The notes under the pieces: generated by a model
Seen by the model: the letters and a program-made list of their open reading frames with translations, nothing else
Told to the model about the DNA's origin: nothing
Database searches by the model: none
Part shown: positions 53,096 through 53,952 of the stretch, piece by piece
How the letters are laid out: every line of letters starts with the position of its first letter
Position numbering within the stretch: the stretch's first letter is position 1
Made by a program: the position numbers and the translations under genes
NCBI GenBank assembly: GCA_020723805.1
Contig: DYID01000024.1
Coordinates: 1 to 53,952 of the forward strand
Length of the DNA stretch: 53,952 nt
Source: Anaerolinea sp.
Lineage (GTDB): Bacteria > Chloroflexota > Anaerolineae > Anaerolineales > Villigracilaceae
Reading direction: 5' to 3'

Positions 53096-53952
53096 AGGCA
53101 TCCGTTTCCCCCAATTCAAAACAAAAATCCAGGCGGCAAGCACGACGACCGGTTTCAACATCCGCCACAACAGGATTTGGAACCAGCGCCACTTGAACGC
53201 ATAGATGACGCTGGCGATGAGCCAGCGCGCGATGAGCGTTTGACCCAGCGCGCTCCGCATCACCCGACGCTTGAATCCAGCAAACGAAAATTCGCCACGC
53301 TGAAATGCCTCGCTGATTTCGCGTGCCGCCAGCGCGCCATATCCCAGCGCAATGCTAATGCCCTCGCCGAAGAGCGGGTCTGCGCCGGCGGCGTCGCCCA
53401 CGAGGAGCACCCTCGGCGCGGACATTCTGTTTTGCGGGCTGAACCAGCGGATGGGGTGACCTTTGATTTCGTAGTCGTTCAGGTCGAAGCCGAAACGCGC
53501 CATCTCGTTTGCGAGCGGCTCTTTGAGCGGCGGGCGTTTGCCGTCGGCGAGCAGGTTGGTGTCGTAGATGCCCCAACAGCGCATTGCCTCGCCTTTGACC
53601 TGTGTGGGGAAGTCCCAGAGATAGCCGGCGATGTTGTGCGGGACGGGGGAGAATTCGAAGTAGGCAACCCCCTCCCGTCCTCCCGCAGGGTGGTGGGGGT
53701 GGGTGGGGGTCAAAACCTCCAACACCCTCGCCGTGTAAACGGGGTCTTTGGGGAAGATGCAGCGGCGTGTGACGCCGTTCGAGCCATCGGCGCCGACGAC
53801 GATTTGGGCGTGGAAGGTCCCCTGGTCGGTTTCGACGAGGACGCCGTCTGTTTGCGGCAGGACGTTTTTCACCGTCACCCCCTGTTTGATTTCTATGCCT
53901 CGGCTCTCTGCTTGTTGCGCCAGCCAGTGATCGAATTCGTCGCGGCGGATGA
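53081..53952 (-). CDS. FAD-dependent oxidoreductase (geranylgeranyl-reductase-like), partial
   Basis: The 5' end lies outside the window; the visible 290 residues include IRRDEFDHWLAQQA, then VVGADGSNGVTRR, and the conserved FAD-site LLVGDAAGADPLFGEGISIALGYG. The family includes geranylgeranyl reductases and related FAD oxidoreductases; the substrate is unknown. Residues after about 230 (from 53250 down) are hydrophobic (RWLIASVIYAFKWRWF). The last residues VGRD match those of recO on the other strand, because one palindrome encodes both ends. Confidence 0.8.
   Translation of the reverse strand, partial: IRRDEFDHWLAQQAESRGIEIKQGVTVKNVLPQTDGVLVETDQGTFHAQIVVGADGSNGVTRRCIFPKDPVYTARVLEVLTPTHPHHPAGGREGVAYFEFSPVPHNIAGYLWDFPTQVKGEAMRCWGIYDTNLLADGKRPPLKEPLANEMARFGFDLNDYEIKGHPIRWFSPQNRMSAPRVLLVGDAAGADPLFGEGISIALGYGALAAREISEAFQRGEFSFAGFKRRVMRSALGQTLIARWLIASVIYAFKWRWFQILLWRMLKPVVVLAAWIFVLNWGKRMPVGRD

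Overview
The window looks like chromosomal DNA of a non-phototrophic Chloroflexota bacterium, most likely of the Anaerolineae. The signs are moderate-to-high GC, many lipoprotein solute-binding proteins with LAAC-type lipoboxes and Thr/Pro/Glu linkers, GT87-type membrane proteins, intergenic arrays of degenerate 7- and 8-bp repeats, and an acyl-CoA-centred metabolism. The lineage is inferred from protein style only; no rRNA gene is present.

Layout. 1-2,700: an IS3-type end cut by the window edge, a LuxR-type response regulator, a secreted DUF2690-type protein with an unknown secreted partner, and a PspC-domain protein. 2,794-5,768: gyrA with a hairpin-bearing leader, then tRNA-Leu(CAG). 6,158-12,324: a 40-residue membrane peptide, an acyl-CoA dehydrogenase, a frameshifted small gene, a GT87-like membrane protein, a MazE/MazF toxin-antitoxin pair with a clear promoter-operator, and etfB-etfA. 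12,353-19,845 (minus strand): an EamA transporter, a REP-associated Y1 transposase (RAYT), and a carboxylase operon: carboxyltransferase, biotin carboxylase, GT87-like protein, biotin carrier, MaoC hydratase, CitE-like lyase. 20,123-22,099: a thiolase-fold protein without the nucleophilic Cys and its DUF35 partner. 22,157-27,165 (minus strand): thrC-thrB, a PcrA/UvrD helicase, and mscL with a zinc ribbon. 27,548-50,022: a 22-kb block of oligopeptide/nickel-type ABC transporter genes with four binding proteins, two permease pairs and three ATPase pairs, plus an embedded cytochrome c and a receiver-roadblock protein. 50,133-53,952: tRNA-Gln(TTG), glmU, cdd, recO and a truncated FAD-dependent reductase.

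How it works together. Acyl-CoA dehydrogenase plus EtfAB plus the biotin-dependent carboxylase and MaoC/CitE/thiolase-like enzymes suggest breakdown of branched or short acyl-CoAs. The ABC block suggests heavy peptide or other oligomer uptake.

Two themes stand out. First, small palindromic or heptad repeats do more than sit between genes: they form the stop codons or C-terminal codons of several genes (CitE-like lyase, MaoC, biotin carrier, cdd, recO and the reductase) and lie inside two others (biotin carboxylase, carboxyltransferase). The 16-nt palindromes share one formula, GCG-NNN-T-NN-A-N'N'N'-CGC, with a changing triplet, and one RAYT gene lies among them. Second, the first ABC binding protein appears to be a circular permutation of the family-5 fold.
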